Assembly (NCBI GenBank): GCA_904502235.1
Contig: CAJGDP010000007.1
Span: 10,426 to 74,425, forward strand
Reading direction: 5' to 3'
From: an uncultured Bacteroidaceae bacterium
GTDB lineage: Bacteria > Bacteroidota > Bacteroidia > Bacteroidales > Bacteroidaceae
Length of the DNA: 64,000 nt
Part shown: positions 8,324 through 17,804 of the stretch, in pieces
How the letters are laid out: the number at the start of each line of letters is the position of its first letter
Position numbering within the stretch: position 1 is the stretch's first letter
The notes under the pieces: generated by a model
The model's database searches: none
Seen by the model: the letters and a program-made list of their open reading frames with translations, nothing else
Told to the model about the DNA's origin: nothing
Program-made: the position numbers and the translations under genes

Positions 8324-10040
8324 TATCGACCTGTTCAACTACGTACGCCGTGCCACGGTAGAGGTAAATGTCGGTGGTGTAAAGATTGGTAACGGACACG
8401 CCATAAAGGTGCAGTCTATGACCAATACAAGCACCATGGACACCGAAGGCAGTGTGGAGCAGGTGATGCGTATTGTTGACAAGGGCGGAGAACTGGTGCG
8501 CCTTACAACACAGGGCAACCGCGAGGCTGTGAATCTTGGCAATATAAAAGAGCTGCTTTTGGCACGTGGCTATCGTGTGCCTCTTGTTGCCGATGTGCAT
8601 TTCAATGCATCTGTTGCCGATACGGCAACCAGATATGCCGACAAGGTACGTGTCAATCCCGGTAACTATGTTGACACTGCACGCACATTCAAGCATATCG
8701 ATTATACCGATGCCGAATATGCCAACGAACTTGTACGCCTGCGTGAACGTTTCGTAGCTTTTCTGAATCTCTGCAAAGCCGAGGGAAAGGCTGTGCGCGT
8801 TGGTGTGAACCATGGTTCGTTGAGCGACAGAATAATGAGCCGTTACGGCGACACTCCATCTGGTGTGGTTGAGTCTTGCATGGAGTTCTTGCGTATATGT
8901 CGCGATGAGAATTTCAAGGATGTTGTTGTTTCCATAAAGACCAGCAACACATCAATGATGGTAACAACGGTGCGTCGTCTTGTGCGTGTTATGGCAGAAG
9001 AGAGAATCTCTTATCCGCTTCATCTTGGTGTTACCGAAGCCGGAGATGCCGAGGACGGACGCATAAAGAGTGCTGTGGGAATCGGTGCTCTGCTTGCCGA
9101 TGGCATTGGTGACACTCTCCGTGTGTCGCTTGCCGAGGCTCCCGAAAATGAAATTCCCGTAGCCAAGGAACTTGTCGATTATATCTCTGTTCGTGCAGGG
9201 CATGCCGTAATAGATGCGCAACCTTATGATGGTTTCAATTACGAGGAGCCTGTGCGTCGTGCAACGGTCGCTACAGGAATTGTCGGAGGTGAGAATATGC
9301 CCGTTGTCATTGGTGGTATAAGCGATGACGAGGCTGTAAAAGCCGATTTTCTTGCTTCGGATATTGAACTCAAACAAATAGGTTCAGCAACCGACGGTGC
9401 TTTTGTGGAGATAACCCTCAAGGACTTGACTGTTGAGAATATTGAAAAGCTAAAATCGCTTAAAGATGTTGTTCTTGTTGCTTCATCAGAGCATCTTAAT
9501 CCCGTGGGCGAATTGAGAGCGGTAGTTCACATGCTTGCCAATAATGGAATTATGGCACCTGTGGTTATTCGTCGCACATACAACGAAGAATCTGTGGAAT
9601 CCTTGCGCCTTAAGGCCGCCGCAGACCTTGGCGTATTGCTTATCGACGGTCTTGTTGATGGCTTGTGGATTGAAAACCGCGTAGGAACTGCTACCGAGAT
9701 AAATTCCATAGCATTCGGTATATTACAGGCAACACGTGCGCGTATAAGCAAAACAGAATACATTGCCTGCCCCGGTTGCGGACGTACAATGTACGACTTG
9801 CAAGGCACACTAGCGCGTATAAAAGTTGCCACATCGCATCTCAAAGGACTCAAGATTGGTGTTATGGGATGTATTGTGAACGGTCCTGGCGAGATGGCCG
9901 ATGCCGACTACGGATACGTGGGCGCAGCCCGTGGAAAGGTTTCGCTCTATCGCAAGAAAGAGTGCGTTGAAAAGAATATCCCTGAAGAGGAGGCTATAGA
10001 AAGACTATTGAATCTTATAGAAAGTGAAAGCCGTCGATAA
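8304..10040 (+). CDS. ispG: 4-hydroxy-3-methylbut-2-enyl diphosphate synthase (flavodoxin)
   Basis: The 578-residue protein is the long IspG/GcpE form, larger than the roughly 370-residue E. coli enzyme because of an insert domain between the TIM barrel (VQSMTNTSTMD, LVRLTTQG, LVADVHF) and the C-terminal 4Fe-4S domain (CPGCGRTMYDL, then GCIVNGPGE). The three cluster cysteines are visible. It reduces MEcPP to HMBPP in the MEP isoprenoid pathway. The start at 8304 overlaps purE by 20 bases. The stop codon lies in the loop of a strong terminator hairpin. Confidence 0.95.
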   Translation: MNIRQTDIDLFNYVRRATVEVNVGGVKIGNGHAIKVQSMTNTSTMDTEGSVEQVMRIVDKGGELVRLTTQGNREAVNLGNIKELLLARGYRVPLVADVHFNASVADTATRYADKVRVNPGNYVDTARTFKHIDYTDAEYANELVRLRERFVAFLNLCKAEGKAVRVGVNHGSLSDRIMSRYGDTPSGVVESCMEFLRICRDENFKDVVVSIKTSNTSMMVTTVRRLVRVMAEERISYPLHLGVTEAGDAEDGRIKSAVGIGALLADGIGDTLRVSLAEAPENEIPVAKELVDYISVRAGHAVIDAQPYDGFNYEEPVRRATVATGIVGGENMPVVIGGISDDEAVKADFLASDIELKQIGSATDGAFVEITLKDLTVENIEKLKSLKDVVLVASSEHLNPVGELRAVVHMLANNGIMAPVVIRRTYNEESVESLRLKAAADLGVLLIDGLVDGLWIENRVGTATEINSIAFGILQATRARISKTEYIACPGCGRTMYDLQGTLARIKVATSHLKGLKIGVMGCIVNGPGEMADADYGYVGAARGKVSLYRKKECVEKNIPEEEAIERLLNLIESESRR

Positions 10041-10057
10041 TCGACGGCTTTCACTTT
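10021..10057. terminator. Bidirectional terminator containing the ispG stop codon
   Basis: A perfect 17-base stem (10021-10037 with 10041-10057) has only the three-base loop TAA at 10038-10040, which is the ispG stop codon. The last six codons of ispG form the left arm. It serves ispG (+) and topB (-), which ends seven bases further on. Confidence 0.8.
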
Positions 10058-10063
10058 CTTATT

Positions 10064-11944
10064 TTATCTGTTATCTCTCAGGACATCATTTACAACTTCG
10101 TTGAGCATTGCTTTAAGCTCTTCAATAAAGGTTTTTGCTTCGTATTGCTTTTTCTCGATGTCGCGGAGTTTCTTCTCCCAGCGTCCGGTGAGTTCGGCAC
10201 TTTTGAGCAGTTCGTTCTTTATCAGGCCTATAAGTTCTATGCCTGTTTCTGTTGCTACAATGTTCTTTTTCTCTTTTACAATGTAGTTGCGTTTGTAGAG
10301 TGTCTTAAGGATTTCGGAACGGGTTGCCGGACGTCCTATTCCGTTCTCTTTCATGGCATCGCGCAGTTCTTCGTCGTCAACGAATTTACCGGCGGTTTCC
10401 ATTGCTCGTACCAATGTTCCCTCGGTATATGGCTTGGGTGGTTGTGTCCATTTTTCCATCAGTTCGGGGAGGTGTGGTCCGCTTTCTCCGACGCTGAATG
10501 CGGGCATGGATTTCGCTTCGTTCTCTTCGGATGGTTCTCCTGCAAAAACAACTTTCCAACCAGGGTCTGTGATTGCTTTTTCCGAGGTCTTGAACAGAAT
10601 ACCGCCACTCTCTCCCTGTACGGTTGTGGTGCAATATTTGCATTCGGGATAGAATGCTGCAATAAAGCGTAGGACAATAAGGTTGTATACTTTTTTTTCA
10701 ATGTCGGTAAGTCCCTGTGGGTATACTCCTGTAGGGATTATGGCATGGTGGTCGGTAACCTTCTTGTTGTCGAAGGCTTTCTTCGATTTTATAAGCGGTT
10801 TATCGAGCAATGGCATTGTAAGTGCTTGATAATCGCGCAATCCTTTAAGGATATTTGCACATTTGGGGTATATGTCGTCGCTCAGGAAGGTCGTGTCTAC
10901 ACGTGGATATGTGGTTACCTTCTTTTCGTATAGCGATTGTACTGTCTGCAGTGTTACATCGATAGACAACCCATATTTCTTGTCGCATTCGCTCTGTAGT
11001 GAACCCAAATCGTAGAGCGACGGATGCAGTTCCTTGCCGTTCTTCTTGTCAACTGATGTTACGGTGAATGGCAAATCTTTTATCCTGTTTAGGATTGCCA
11101 GACCTTCATCGTTGTTGGCAATGGGCTCAATACCGATGTTGCTTTCTTCGGCTTTTTTCCACGCTTCAGACATATCAAAGGCAATGCCTTTTTTCTCGGC
11201 TTTTTCTTTTTGTTTCTCGATGTCCGCCATCAGCTCATCTTCGCTTCTTTTCTGTATTACGTTGAATACGGTGTCGCGATAGGTTGTCTTAAGAACCCAA
11301 TATTGCTGTGGAACGAAATTCTCGATCTCCTGTTGGCGTCTTACAATAAGCGCGAGGGTGGGGGTCTGTACACGTCCTATAGAAAGAACCTGCTTGTTTT
11401 TGCCATACTTGAGTGTGTATAGTCTTGTGGCGTTCATGCCCAAAAGCCAATCGCCGATGGCACGGCTCAATCCGGCTTCGTATAACGATTGATATTCGCT
11501 CTGGTCTTTTAGTGTGGCAAATCCTTCGCGTATGGCCTCATCGGTAAGCGATGATACCCATAGACGTTTTACAGGGCATTTTGCCTGCGCCTTCTGCATC
11601 ACCCAACGTTGTATGAGTTCTCCCTCCTGACCGGCATCACCGCAGTTCACAATCATGTCGGCGTTCTGCATTATGCGCTCTATTGTTGCAAACTGCTTTT
11701 CTACACCTTTATCATTTATGAGTTTGATTCCAAAGCGTGGAGGAACCATGGGCAGGCTACCCAGATTCCAACGTTGCCACATAGGTGTGTAGTCATGCGG
11801 TTCTTTAAGGGTACAAAGGTGTCCGAATGTCCAGGTAACCTGGTATCCGTTCCCTTCAAAATATCCATCGTGTCGGCTTCGTGCTCCCAGTATATCTGCA
11901 ATCTCTTTTGCGACACTTGGTTTCTCTGCTATACAGACAATCAT
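10064..11944 (-). CDS. topB: DNA topoisomerase III (type IA)
   Basis: The 626-residue protein starts with a TOPRIM domain (IVCIAEKPSVAKEIA, then VNCGDAGQEGE) and continues with the type IA gate domains. The active-site tyrosine region is visible as TTYPRVDTTFLSDD, preceded by GRVQTPTLALI. It changes linking number through single-strand breaks and resolves replication and recombination intermediates. No C-terminal zinc fingers are present, as usual for compact TopB proteins. TopB copies also occur on Bacteroides conjugative elements, but no transfer genes are near, so a chromosomal role is likelier. A -7-like TACCTTTG lies on the minus strand at 11978-11985. Confidence 0.93.
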   Translation of the reverse strand: MIVCIAEKPSVAKEIADILGARSRHDGYFEGNGYQVTWTFGHLCTLKEPHDYTPMWQRWNLGSLPMVPPRFGIKLINDKGVEKQFATIERIMQNADMIVNCGDAGQEGELIQRWVMQKAQAKCPVKRLWVSSLTDEAIREGFATLKDQSEYQSLYEAGLSRAIGDWLLGMNATRLYTLKYGKNKQVLSIGRVQTPTLALIVRRQQEIENFVPQQYWVLKTTYRDTVFNVIQKRSEDELMADIEKQKEKAEKKGIAFDMSEAWKKAEESNIGIEPIANNDEGLAILNRIKDLPFTVTSVDKKNGKELHPSLYDLGSLQSECDKKYGLSIDVTLQTVQSLYEKKVTTYPRVDTTFLSDDIYPKCANILKGLRDYQALTMPLLDKPLIKSKKAFDNKKVTDHHAIIPTGVYPQGLTDIEKKVYNLIVLRFIAAFYPECKYCTTTVQGESGGILFKTSEKAITDPGWKVVFAGEPSEENEAKSMPAFSVGESGPHLPELMEKWTQPPKPYTEGTLVRAMETAGKFVDDEELRDAMKENGIGRPATRSEILKTLYKRNYIVKEKKNIVATETGIELIGLIKNELLKSAELTGRWEKKLRDIEKKQYEAKTFIEELKAMLNEVVNDVLRDNR

Positions 11945-12039
11945 TACAATTTTACCAATTAATCTTTATTATTCTTGCAAAGGTATATCTTTATCATCTT
12001 AAATGGAAATCATATACCAACAAACGATATTGGAAATTA

Positions 12040-13689
12040 TCATTTGCGGATTACTTTACGTCCGTTTATTATGACCACTCCTTTATAATCGTCATTGACT
12101 GGTTGACCATAAATGTTTATAGTATAAGAAGGCATCGTATTAAAGTAATGATCTACTATACAAGAAGTTTCCAACCATGTTTTATCAAGGTGTATGCAAC
12201 GAGCCTCTATCCATTCTGTAATATATTCAAGTTCGTCTTGCAGATTGAGTGTAAGCCCTGAAATATCACTGTCGCAACTCCACCGTTGCTCTTCACGGGA
12301 TGCAGCACCGCTATTCATAAGCATTTTAATCAGCTTTGAGTACCTGTCAATGAGGTTTACGGCTGAGAGGTGTTCATTTCTTAATGAACTGTAACGTTCT
12401 GCAACCTGTGTGTTGAAACCGTTGACATCAAGTTCTACAAGCCTGTATATTATTTTCGTGGGATACAGTATATCCGTGTTCGGCTTTACATAATCAGGGC
12501 GAAGCGGATTATTTGTATAGTTCTGTCCTACGGTACAGTCAAGGTCCCACATTGCAGGTGTAAGTTTTTTCGAAGTCATTTTATCATATACAGCCCAATA
12601 GATATTCTTTCCGCAAATGTCAAAAGCATTCAGAATGTTGCAAAAAATATAATAGTCAATGAGAACAGGAATGTCGAAGTATTCATCTGCATAATCCGCA
12701 AATTCTTCATTGGTGGAACTGCAGACAAAGTCAATCGCATTGTATAACGTACTGTAGTCGGTAGGACACAAGTCATCTACCTCGGGGTATTTTACTTCAA
12801 AAACGTTCCATTTTTCACTTGTATTATCGTACTCATCCGGTTTGTCCCAGAATGTACCATAGCCCCAACCTGTAGATTTCCATAGTCCTCCGTGGATTGT
12901 TCTGTCCATGCTGTTGAATTTCATAAGTTTCATCTGTTTCCTGTCGATAGGTTCGCACATATTGAAGACACCTTGGTAACGATTGTTGACAAACAACTCA
13001 ACAAATTCACCTCTTGATGCAGACAACGCTTCAGGCTCTTCATTTATGTAATATGGCTTGTGTGCAAAATCGTTCCATAAATCTGCAGCTGCGCGATTCC
13101 TGACTCTTGAAAGGTCTACCTGCCCTGCATCGAGAATCCAGACATTATCCTTGCGTAACCCAAAGAAGCGGTAATCTTTCTTTTCTCCTTTATCATCAAT
13201 GAACTTTATCTTATAGTTTCTTTTGTTTTTTCCGGATGCGTTTGTCGTGCCACCTCTCCATTTTATCAAAGCATTCATGATAATAGGGGGTTCACTGGGG
13301 TTCTGAAACGTTACGGTTGCATTGCAATAGTCATATCCAAAATCGCCTTCGATGTGCATTATCGGCAGGAATGTAAAAGAGAGGTCTTGTGTCGTAATCT
13401 CTTCTTTAGATTGCATAGAGATGTAAAAATGGCTGTCTGCATCAATATTGAAGAATGTATACAGAGTTTCATTAACAGTTTTACCGTCTATTGTAATGGT
13501 TTGTTCCTTCTCCTCATTTGATGTTATGTATGCAGTATAGTCTTTTTCCCATAATGATTTGTCAATCGAGAGCAGACTACGCCCTGTACTTGAATCAAGG
13601 AAAGGTATTATGCCATTGACCTTTGGTTGTGCCATAAGTGTCATCGAGTTTGTCAGTACTATCAATGTCAAAACCCAAAATCGTTTCAT
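12040..13689 (-). CDS. Exported CotH kinase-like protein with T9SS-like tail
   Basis: From the ATG at 13689 (549 residues) the protein begins with a signal peptide (MKRFWVLTLIVLTNSMTLMAQ). The frame is open to 13755, but the extra residues lack signal character. The CotH core shows IKWRGGTTNASGKNKRNYKIKF, LDAGQVDLSRVRNRAAADLW and the acidic motif MWDLDCTVGQNY, matching the DxD-type active site of the CotH kinase fold. The C-terminus (INIYGQPV, then GVVIINGRKVIRK) looks like a type IX secretion sorting tail. CotH phosphorylates spore-coat proteins in Bacillus; the Bacteroidota homologues are surface proteins of unknown substrate. A second CotH-like gene is at 31016-33013. Confidence 0.75.
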   Translation of the reverse strand: MKRFWVLTLIVLTNSMTLMAQPKVNGIIPFLDSSTGRSLLSIDKSLWEKDYTAYITSNEEKEQTITIDGKTVNETLYTFFNIDADSHFYISMQSKEEITTQDLSFTFLPIMHIEGDFGYDYCNATVTFQNPSEPPIIMNALIKWRGGTTNASGKNKRNYKIKFIDDKGEKKDYRFFGLRKDNVWILDAGQVDLSRVRNRAAADLWNDFAHKPYYINEEPEALSASRGEFVELFVNNRYQGVFNMCEPIDRKQMKLMKFNSMDRTIHGGLWKSTGWGYGTFWDKPDEYDNTSEKWNVFEVKYPEVDDLCPTDYSTLYNAIDFVCSSTNEEFADYADEYFDIPVLIDYYIFCNILNAFDICGKNIYWAVYDKMTSKKLTPAMWDLDCTVGQNYTNNPLRPDYVKPNTDILYPTKIIYRLVELDVNGFNTQVAERYSSLRNEHLSAVNLIDRYSKLIKMLMNSGAASREEQRWSCDSDISGLTLNLQDELEYITEWIEARCIHLDKTWLETSCIVDHYFNTMPSYTINIYGQPVNDDYKGVVIINGRKVIRK

Positions 13690-13784
13690 AATTGTCATAT
13701 GGTTATATATATGCACTTGTATATATTGCGTAACAAAGTCCTTAAAGGTGCGCACCCTTAAGGACCCTGTCGTTTCGTTAAAGC

Positions 13785-15920
13785 TTACTTCTCAAGAAAA
13801 AGATTCATTAGCTCACACGCAGCTTTGGCAACGCTTGTTCCGGGGCCAAAAATTCCTATAACTCCTGCACGGTAGAGGAAATCATAATCCTGTGCGGGTA
13901 TGACACCTCCGGCAAAGACCATAATGTCGCCACGTCCAAGTTTATCAAGTTCTTCGATAAGTTGCGGAATCAGGGTTTTATGTCCTGCCGCAAGTGAAGA
14001 AACACCAACGGCATGTACGTCGTTCTCGACCGCCTGACGTGCCACCTCTGCAGGTGTCTGGAACAACATTCCCATATCCACGTCAAATCCGCAGTCGGCA
14101 TATCCTGTGGCAACGACCTTTGCACCACGGTCGTGTCCGTCCTGTCCCATCTTGGCAATCATTACTCGGGGACGACGTCCCTCTCTCTTTGCAAACTCTT
14201 CGGTTAGACGACAAGCCTTTTCAAAGTTCTCATCGTCGCGACTCTCTGCTGAATACACTCCTGAAATGGTTCTTATTATTGCTTTATATCTGCCAGCAAC
14301 TTTCTCACAGGCATCTGAAATCTCTCCCAATGTGGCACGCGCATGTGCCGCTTCAACAGCGCACTCAAGCAGGTTGCCGTTGCCGTTTTCTGCGCATGCT
14401 GTAATCTTGTCAAGTGCCTCTTTAACGGCAACCTCGTCGCGTGATGCGCGGTTGCGCTCAAGGGCTTCAAGCTGTTCCTTGCGTACAGCGGTGTTGTCAA
14501 TCTCAAGTATATCTATAGGCTCCTGTTCTGTAAGGGTGTAAGCATTTGTACCCACAATAATCTGCTTTCCGCTGTCAATACGTGCTTGTGTACGTGCCGC
14601 AGCTTCTTCGATGCGCATCTTGGGAATTCCTGTTTCTATGGCTTTTGCCATGCCACCAAGCTCCTCAATCTCCTGAATGAGTTTCCAAGCCTTGTCGGCA
14701 AGTTCCTGTGTAAGGCTCTCAACATAGTAAGAACCACCCCATGGGTCTATTACACGACAGATGTTTGTCTCCTCTTGTAAGTATATCTGTGTGTTGCGTG
14801 CGATGCGTGCCGAAAAGTCTGTCGGAAGTGCAATTGCTTCGTCAAGGGCATTGGTGTGCAACGACTGTGTATGTCCCATTGCTGCCGACATAGCTTCAAT
14901 TACTGTGCGTCCCACGTTATTGAAAGGGTCTTGCTCCGTGAGCGACCATCCCGATGTCTGACAGTGTGTACGCAAAGCCATTGATTTGGGGTTCTTTGGG
15001 TTGAAACTCTTTATAATCTTTGCCCACAGCATACGTGCCGCACGCATCTTTGCAATCTCCATAAACGGGTTCATTCCAATGCCCCAGAAGAATGAGAGGC
15101 GTGGCGCGAAAGCATCAATGTCAATACCTGCATTTACACCTGTACGTACATACTCCAAGCCGTCGGCAAGGGTATATGCAAGCTCGATATCTGCTGATGC
15201 TCCTGCTTCCTGCATGTGATATCCGCTGATCGATATCGAGTTGAACTTCGGCATCTTCTGCGATGTGTACGCAAAGATATCGCCGATTATACGCATAGAG
15301 AATGCCGGTGGGTAAATATAGGTGTTACGCACCATGAATTCCTTGAGTATGTCGTTCTGAATTGTTCCGGCCATCTCTTCGAGTCTTGCTCCCTGCTCCA
15401 ATGCTGCATTTATGTAGAATGCAAGAACGGGCAACACAGCACCATTCATGGTCATAGATACCGACATCTTGTTCAATGGAATGCCGTCAAATAGCTGTTC
15501 CATGTTTTCCATACAACAGATTGATACACCGGCTTTTCCCACATCGCCCACCACACGTTCATTGTCGGGGTTGTATCCGCGGTGTGTAGGAAGGTCGAAA
15601 GCAACAGAAAGTCCTTTCTGTCCCGATGCAAGGTTGCGACGGTAAAAGGCATTGCTCTCCTCTGCTGTAGAGAATCCGGCATATTGGCGTATAGTCCAAG
15701 GACGGAATGTGTACATCATGGAATAAGGTCCGCGCAAGAATGGTGGAATACCTGCCGCGTAATCCAGGTGTTCCATACCGTTAAGGTCGGTTGCAGTATA
15801 GACTGGTTTAACCTTTATGTGTTCGGCTGTTTCCCAAACATTGTCGGGCATAGTTGCGGAATCGCATGATACAACCGTTGCACTCTCGAAAATATCTATA
15901 TTATTGAATTCTTTTCTCAT
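13785..15920 (-). CDS. mutB: Methylmalonyl-CoA mutase large (alpha) subunit
   Basis: The 711-residue subunit has the substrate TIM barrel (FLRGPYSMMYTFRPWTIRQY, SVSMTMNGAV) and a C-terminal cobalamin-binding domain with the base-off motif DGHDRGAKVVATG. With adenosylcobalamin it interconverts succinyl-CoA and methylmalonyl-CoA, the step that leads to propionate in Bacteroidales fermentation. It follows mutA with an 11-base gap. The epimerase and decarboxylase genes are not in the window. Confidence 0.96.
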   Translation of the reverse strand: MRKEFNNIDIFESATVVSCDSATMPDNVWETAEHIKVKPVYTATDLNGMEHLDYAAGIPPFLRGPYSMMYTFRPWTIRQYAGFSTAEESNAFYRRNLASGQKGLSVAFDLPTHRGYNPDNERVVGDVGKAGVSICCMENMEQLFDGIPLNKMSVSMTMNGAVLPVLAFYINAALEQGARLEEMAGTIQNDILKEFMVRNTYIYPPAFSMRIIGDIFAYTSQKMPKFNSISISGYHMQEAGASADIELAYTLADGLEYVRTGVNAGIDIDAFAPRLSFFWGIGMNPFMEIAKMRAARMLWAKIIKSFNPKNPKSMALRTHCQTSGWSLTEQDPFNNVGRTVIEAMSAAMGHTQSLHTNALDEAIALPTDFSARIARNTQIYLQEETNICRVIDPWGGSYYVESLTQELADKAWKLIQEIEELGGMAKAIETGIPKMRIEEAAARTQARIDSGKQIIVGTNAYTLTEQEPIDILEIDNTAVRKEQLEALERNRASRDEVAVKEALDKITACAENGNGNLLECAVEAAHARATLGEISDACEKVAGRYKAIIRTISGVYSAESRDDENFEKACRLTEEFAKREGRRPRVMIAKMGQDGHDRGAKVVATGYADCGFDVDMGMLFQTPAEVARQAVENDVHAVGVSSLAAGHKTLIPQLIEELDKLGRGDIMVFAGGVIPAQDYDFLYRAGVIGIFGPGTSVAKAACELMNLFLEK

Positions 15921-15931
15921 GGCTGTATAAT

Positions 15932-17779
15932 TTAAATGCCCAACTTCCTGTTAAGTTCTCTCAATGTCTCAAGAACATTCACTCTTACGTGGATGAAATT
16001 TTCTATGCCTGCAGCCTGTAGTTCCGGCATACATGCAGGAGCACCTGCTACAACGAATATTGCTTTATTGCCAATGGCTTGATATGCCGGGATTGCATAC
16101 TCTGCATATTCATCATCGCTCGAACATATAACCACAATGTCTGCTTTTGCATCAAGTGCTGCTTTTACACCATCCTCAACGCTCTTGAATCCAAGGTTGT
16201 CTATAACCTCATATCCGGCTGTTGCAAGGAAATTACATGAGAATTGCGCTCTTGCCTGTCTCATGGCTAGGTTTCCGATTGTGAGCATGAATGCTTTAGG
16301 TCTGCGACCGCTCTCCTCTGTTTGCAGGCGCAACTGCTCAAAATCTTCAGCCAATCGTCTTGTGGCGATAGTGAGGGATTGCTTTTCTTCGCTGTGGCAA
16401 CCGCATCCGCATGCGGCACTCTTTGGTCGTTTCCCCTCAGAAAGCTCGCTGAAATTGGGGTACTGGTTTGTTCCCAAAAGAATCTCCTTGCGCTTTGCTA
16501 GGGCTGTACGACGCTCTTTGGCTGTTGCTTCCACCTGTTCCTGTATCTTGCCATCCTTTACCGCTTTATGGAAACCGCCATTGTTTTCAATTTCAAGGAA
16601 TAGCTTCCACGCTTCGTTTGCGATTGATGCAGTAAGGCTCTCTATGTAGTACGAACCACCGGCAGGGTCTGTAACCTTGTCAAGATGACTCTCGTGCTTC
16701 AATATCAGTTGCTGGTTCTTTGCTATGCGCATGGCAAAGTCTGTAGCCTCCTCATAAACGGCATTGTATGGTGTAACTGTAATCGATTCCACCCCGGCTA
16801 TTGCCGCACTCATTGCCTCGGTCTGTGTGCGGAGCATGTTTACATAGGCATCAAACAATGTAAGGTTGAACTGTGATGTCTCGGCATGTATAATCATCTT
16901 GCAAGCACATCTGCATTCGGGTGAATATTGTTCCACAATCTTTGCCCACAACATACGTGCTGCGCGGAACTTTGCAATCTCCATAAAGAAGTTGCTCGAT
17001 ATGCCCATATTGAACTTTATGTTTTTGGCAATGGTGTCAACAGGTAAGCCTGCTTCGGTGCAGGTGGTCAGATACTCGTTACCCCAGGCAAGAGCATAGC
17101 CGAGCTCCTGCGTTATATAAGCACCGGCATTGTTCAGCTTGTTGCAGTTGACTGCAACGCAACGGAACTTGGGCATTGCCGAGGTAGCCTTGATGAGTGC
17201 TTTTGCAACTTCGGTGTAATTTTCAATGATTTTGCCTGCAAAGAGTTCCTTTTCTATCGGGTCGTAGTTTACAGAGCCTCTAATGTTTTCAATATTGAAT
17301 CCGCGTTGTCTGTAATATTCAATAAGCAGGGTGGTGAATTCAACTACCTTACCGGGACATACATCGAAATTCAATTCCACCTTTTCGGCATCAACGCCAT
17401 CGAGTATGGTCGGAATATATTCCGGTGTTACAAGTTTGCCCTTTACTTTGAACGATATGGAATCAACACCTTCGGCAATAAGTTTTTTTGCCTTTGCATT
17501 AGCTTCGGAGGCATCGGGTATATCAATATCCTGACGGACAAACCAATTGTTGTCAGCCTTGTTTCCACGTGTGAACGGGAACTTGCCAGGATGGGTATCA
17601 CAGCATCCTGCCGGCAAGTCTTCTTTGCGGTAGAATGGATTTACGTTGAACCCTTCGGCTGTTTTCCAAATCATCTTCTTCTCATAGTCGGCACCTTTAA
17701 GATCTTCTATGATTTTATTCTTCCACTCTTCGGATGATACCGGCTGGAACTCGTTGAAAAGTCTTTCCTTATTCATCAT
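15932..17779 (-). CDS. mutA: Methylmalonyl-CoA mutase small (beta) subunit
   Basis: The 615-residue protein has the mutase barrel fold (FTRGNKADNNWFVRQDIDIP, NIRGSVNYDP, GGSYYIESLT) but lacks the DxHxxG cobalamin motif in its C-terminal domain, as expected for the non-catalytic subunit. Two ATG codons are adjacent at the start (17779 and 17776). A short insert with CGCGCHSEE lies between barrel and C-terminal domain and could bind metal. It precedes mutB as in other mutase operons. Confidence 0.95.
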   Translation of the reverse strand: MMNKERLFNEFQPVSSEEWKNKIIEDLKGADYEKKMIWKTAEGFNVNPFYRKEDLPAGCCDTHPGKFPFTRGNKADNNWFVRQDIDIPDASEANAKAKKLIAEGVDSISFKVKGKLVTPEYIPTILDGVDAEKVELNFDVCPGKVVEFTTLLIEYYRQRGFNIENIRGSVNYDPIEKELFAGKIIENYTEVAKALIKATSAMPKFRCVAVNCNKLNNAGAYITQELGYALAWGNEYLTTCTEAGLPVDTIAKNIKFNMGISSNFFMEIAKFRAARMLWAKIVEQYSPECRCACKMIIHAETSQFNLTLFDAYVNMLRTQTEAMSAAIAGVESITVTPYNAVYEEATDFAMRIAKNQQLILKHESHLDKVTDPAGGSYYIESLTASIANEAWKLFLEIENNGGFHKAVKDGKIQEQVEATAKERRTALAKRKEILLGTNQYPNFSELSEGKRPKSAACGCGCHSEEKQSLTIATRRLAEDFEQLRLQTEESGRRPKAFMLTIGNLAMRQARAQFSCNFLATAGYEVIDNLGFKSVEDGVKAALDAKADIVVICSSDDEYAEYAIPAYQAIGNKAIFVVAGAPACMPELQAAGIENFIHVRVNVLETLRELNRKLGI

Positions 17780-17804
17780 TCAAATGTTATATAAGACATC
17801 TCTT

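Noticed and set aside
10064..11944. Conjugative element carrying topB
   Set aside because: No relaxase, integrase or tra genes are near; the neighbours are chromosomal metabolism genes.
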